Assembly (NCBI GenBank): GCA_002068815.1
Contig: MWAC01000098.1
Span: 1 to 6,038 of the forward strand
Reading direction: 5' to 3'
Source: Firmicutes bacterium ADurb.Bin467
Lineage (GTDB): Bacteria; Bacillota; Clostridia; Christensenellales; Aristaeellaceae
DNA length: 6,038 bases
Position numbers and translations under genes: made by a program. This document shows, one piece after another, positions 5,745 to 6,038 of the stretch. Under the pieces are notes generated by a model. It had not been told where the DNA came from. It ran no database searches and worked only from the letters and a program-made list of their open reading frames with translations. How positions within the stretch are numbered: position 1 is the stretch's first letter; the number at the start of each line of letters is the position of its first letter.

Positions 5745-6038
5745 GTGACTCACATAAGATGCTATGGCGAGATCATGTTGTATGCTGGCACCGGCTCTCC
5801 CGAACTCGCGGCCCAGATCGCAGTGAATCTGGACCGGCGTCTGTGCGACCGCGAGGTCATCACCTACCCTAACAGCAACCTCTTTGTCAGGCTCGGGTCG
5901 AGTGTTCGCGGACAGGATACGTTCATCATCCAGACCACGTCTGCGCCGACCAACGACAACTTGATGGAACTGCTCATCTTCATCGACACACTCAAACGCT
6001 CATCCGCAGGCCGCGTCACCGCCGTGATCCCTTACCTT
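5745..6038 (+). CDS. prs: Ribose-phosphate pyrophosphokinase (PRPP synthase), N-terminal 98 residues
   Basis: The enzyme transfers pyrophosphate from ATP to ribose 5-phosphate, giving PRPP for purine, pyrimidine, histidine and tryptophan synthesis. The fragment starts MTHIRCYGEIMLYAGTGSPE and contains SSVRGQDTFIIQTTSAP (52-68), NDNLMELLIFIDTLKRSSAG (70-89) and VTAVIPYL at the window edge, all standard N-terminal-domain blocks. About 215 residues, including the flexible loop, the metal-binding histidines and the PRPP-binding loop, lie beyond 6038. The adenine-contact segment, usually FSDGE or FSNQE, reads YPNSN (41-45), so the conserved Phe and acidic residues appear as Tyr and Asn. I recall similar forms in some non-classical homologues, but have not checked this. 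GTG is chosen by the strong ribosome binding site. Family call is firm. Confidence 0.9.
   Translation, partial: MTHIRCYGEIMLYAGTGSPELAAQIAVNLDRRLCDREVITYPNSNLFVRLGSSVRGQDTFIIQTTSAPTNDNLMELLIFIDTLKRSSAGRVTAVIPYL

Noticed and set aside
5687..5872. 61-codon plus-strand frame starting at ATG 5687
   Set aside because: It overlaps the well-supported prs gene out of frame, has Arg-rich low-information translation and no clear ribosome binding site at a good distance.
1..6038. CRISPR array, tRNA/rRNA genes, insertion sequence ends or att sites
   Set aside because: I saw no regularly spaced direct repeats, no cloverleaf or rRNA signature, no transposase coding and no terminal inverted repeats at the segment junctions.

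Overview
This window looks like a mosaic of four unrelated DNA segments. Only the central one (about 180-5195) forms a coherent locus. The other three are gene fragments whose protein families end abruptly at recognisable points. I read this as most likely a chimeric metagenomic contig. Real rearrangement is possible but less likely. All family assignments come from motif recognition by eye; no search was run.

Segment 1 (1 to about 126-180, minus strand) has mixed G+C and codes the conserved end of a DNA adenine/cytosine-N4 methyltransferase (HPTVKP, then LDPF at the window edge). Segment 2 (about 180-5195, minus strand) is very G+C-rich with G/C third positions. It holds, in transcription order, a 5'-truncated glycyl radical enzyme (GRE), a 134-bp gap with a sigma70-like promoter, and a tightly coupled operon: ABC ATPase, ABC-2 permease, GldG-like auxiliary membrane protein, and the start of a small membrane-anchored protein in the usual DUF4340 position. 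Three consecutive stop/start overlaps (ATGA, TGATG, TGATG) indicate translational coupling. The operon proteins most resemble the Clostridia-type version of this Gld-like ABC system, which with a GRE suggests a G+C-rich anaerobic bacterium, possibly Bacillota (inference).

Segment 3 (about 5195-5627, plus strand) is an internal piece of arginyl-tRNA synthetase of alphaproteobacterial flavour, with neither its start nor its end. Segment 4 (about 5628-6038, plus strand) holds a short leader, a very strong ribosome binding site and the first 98 codons of ribose-phosphate pyrophosphokinase, which runs off the window.

Within segment 2 the three ABC proteins should form one membrane complex: the ATPase drives the six-helix permease, while the GldG-like and DUF4340-like proteins present extracytoplasmic domains. 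The substrate is unknown. The GRE is a separate anaerobic catabolic enzyme of unassigned reaction; its activase is not in the window. I found no new multi-gene system. The points most worth following are the GRE active-site variant and the junctions.
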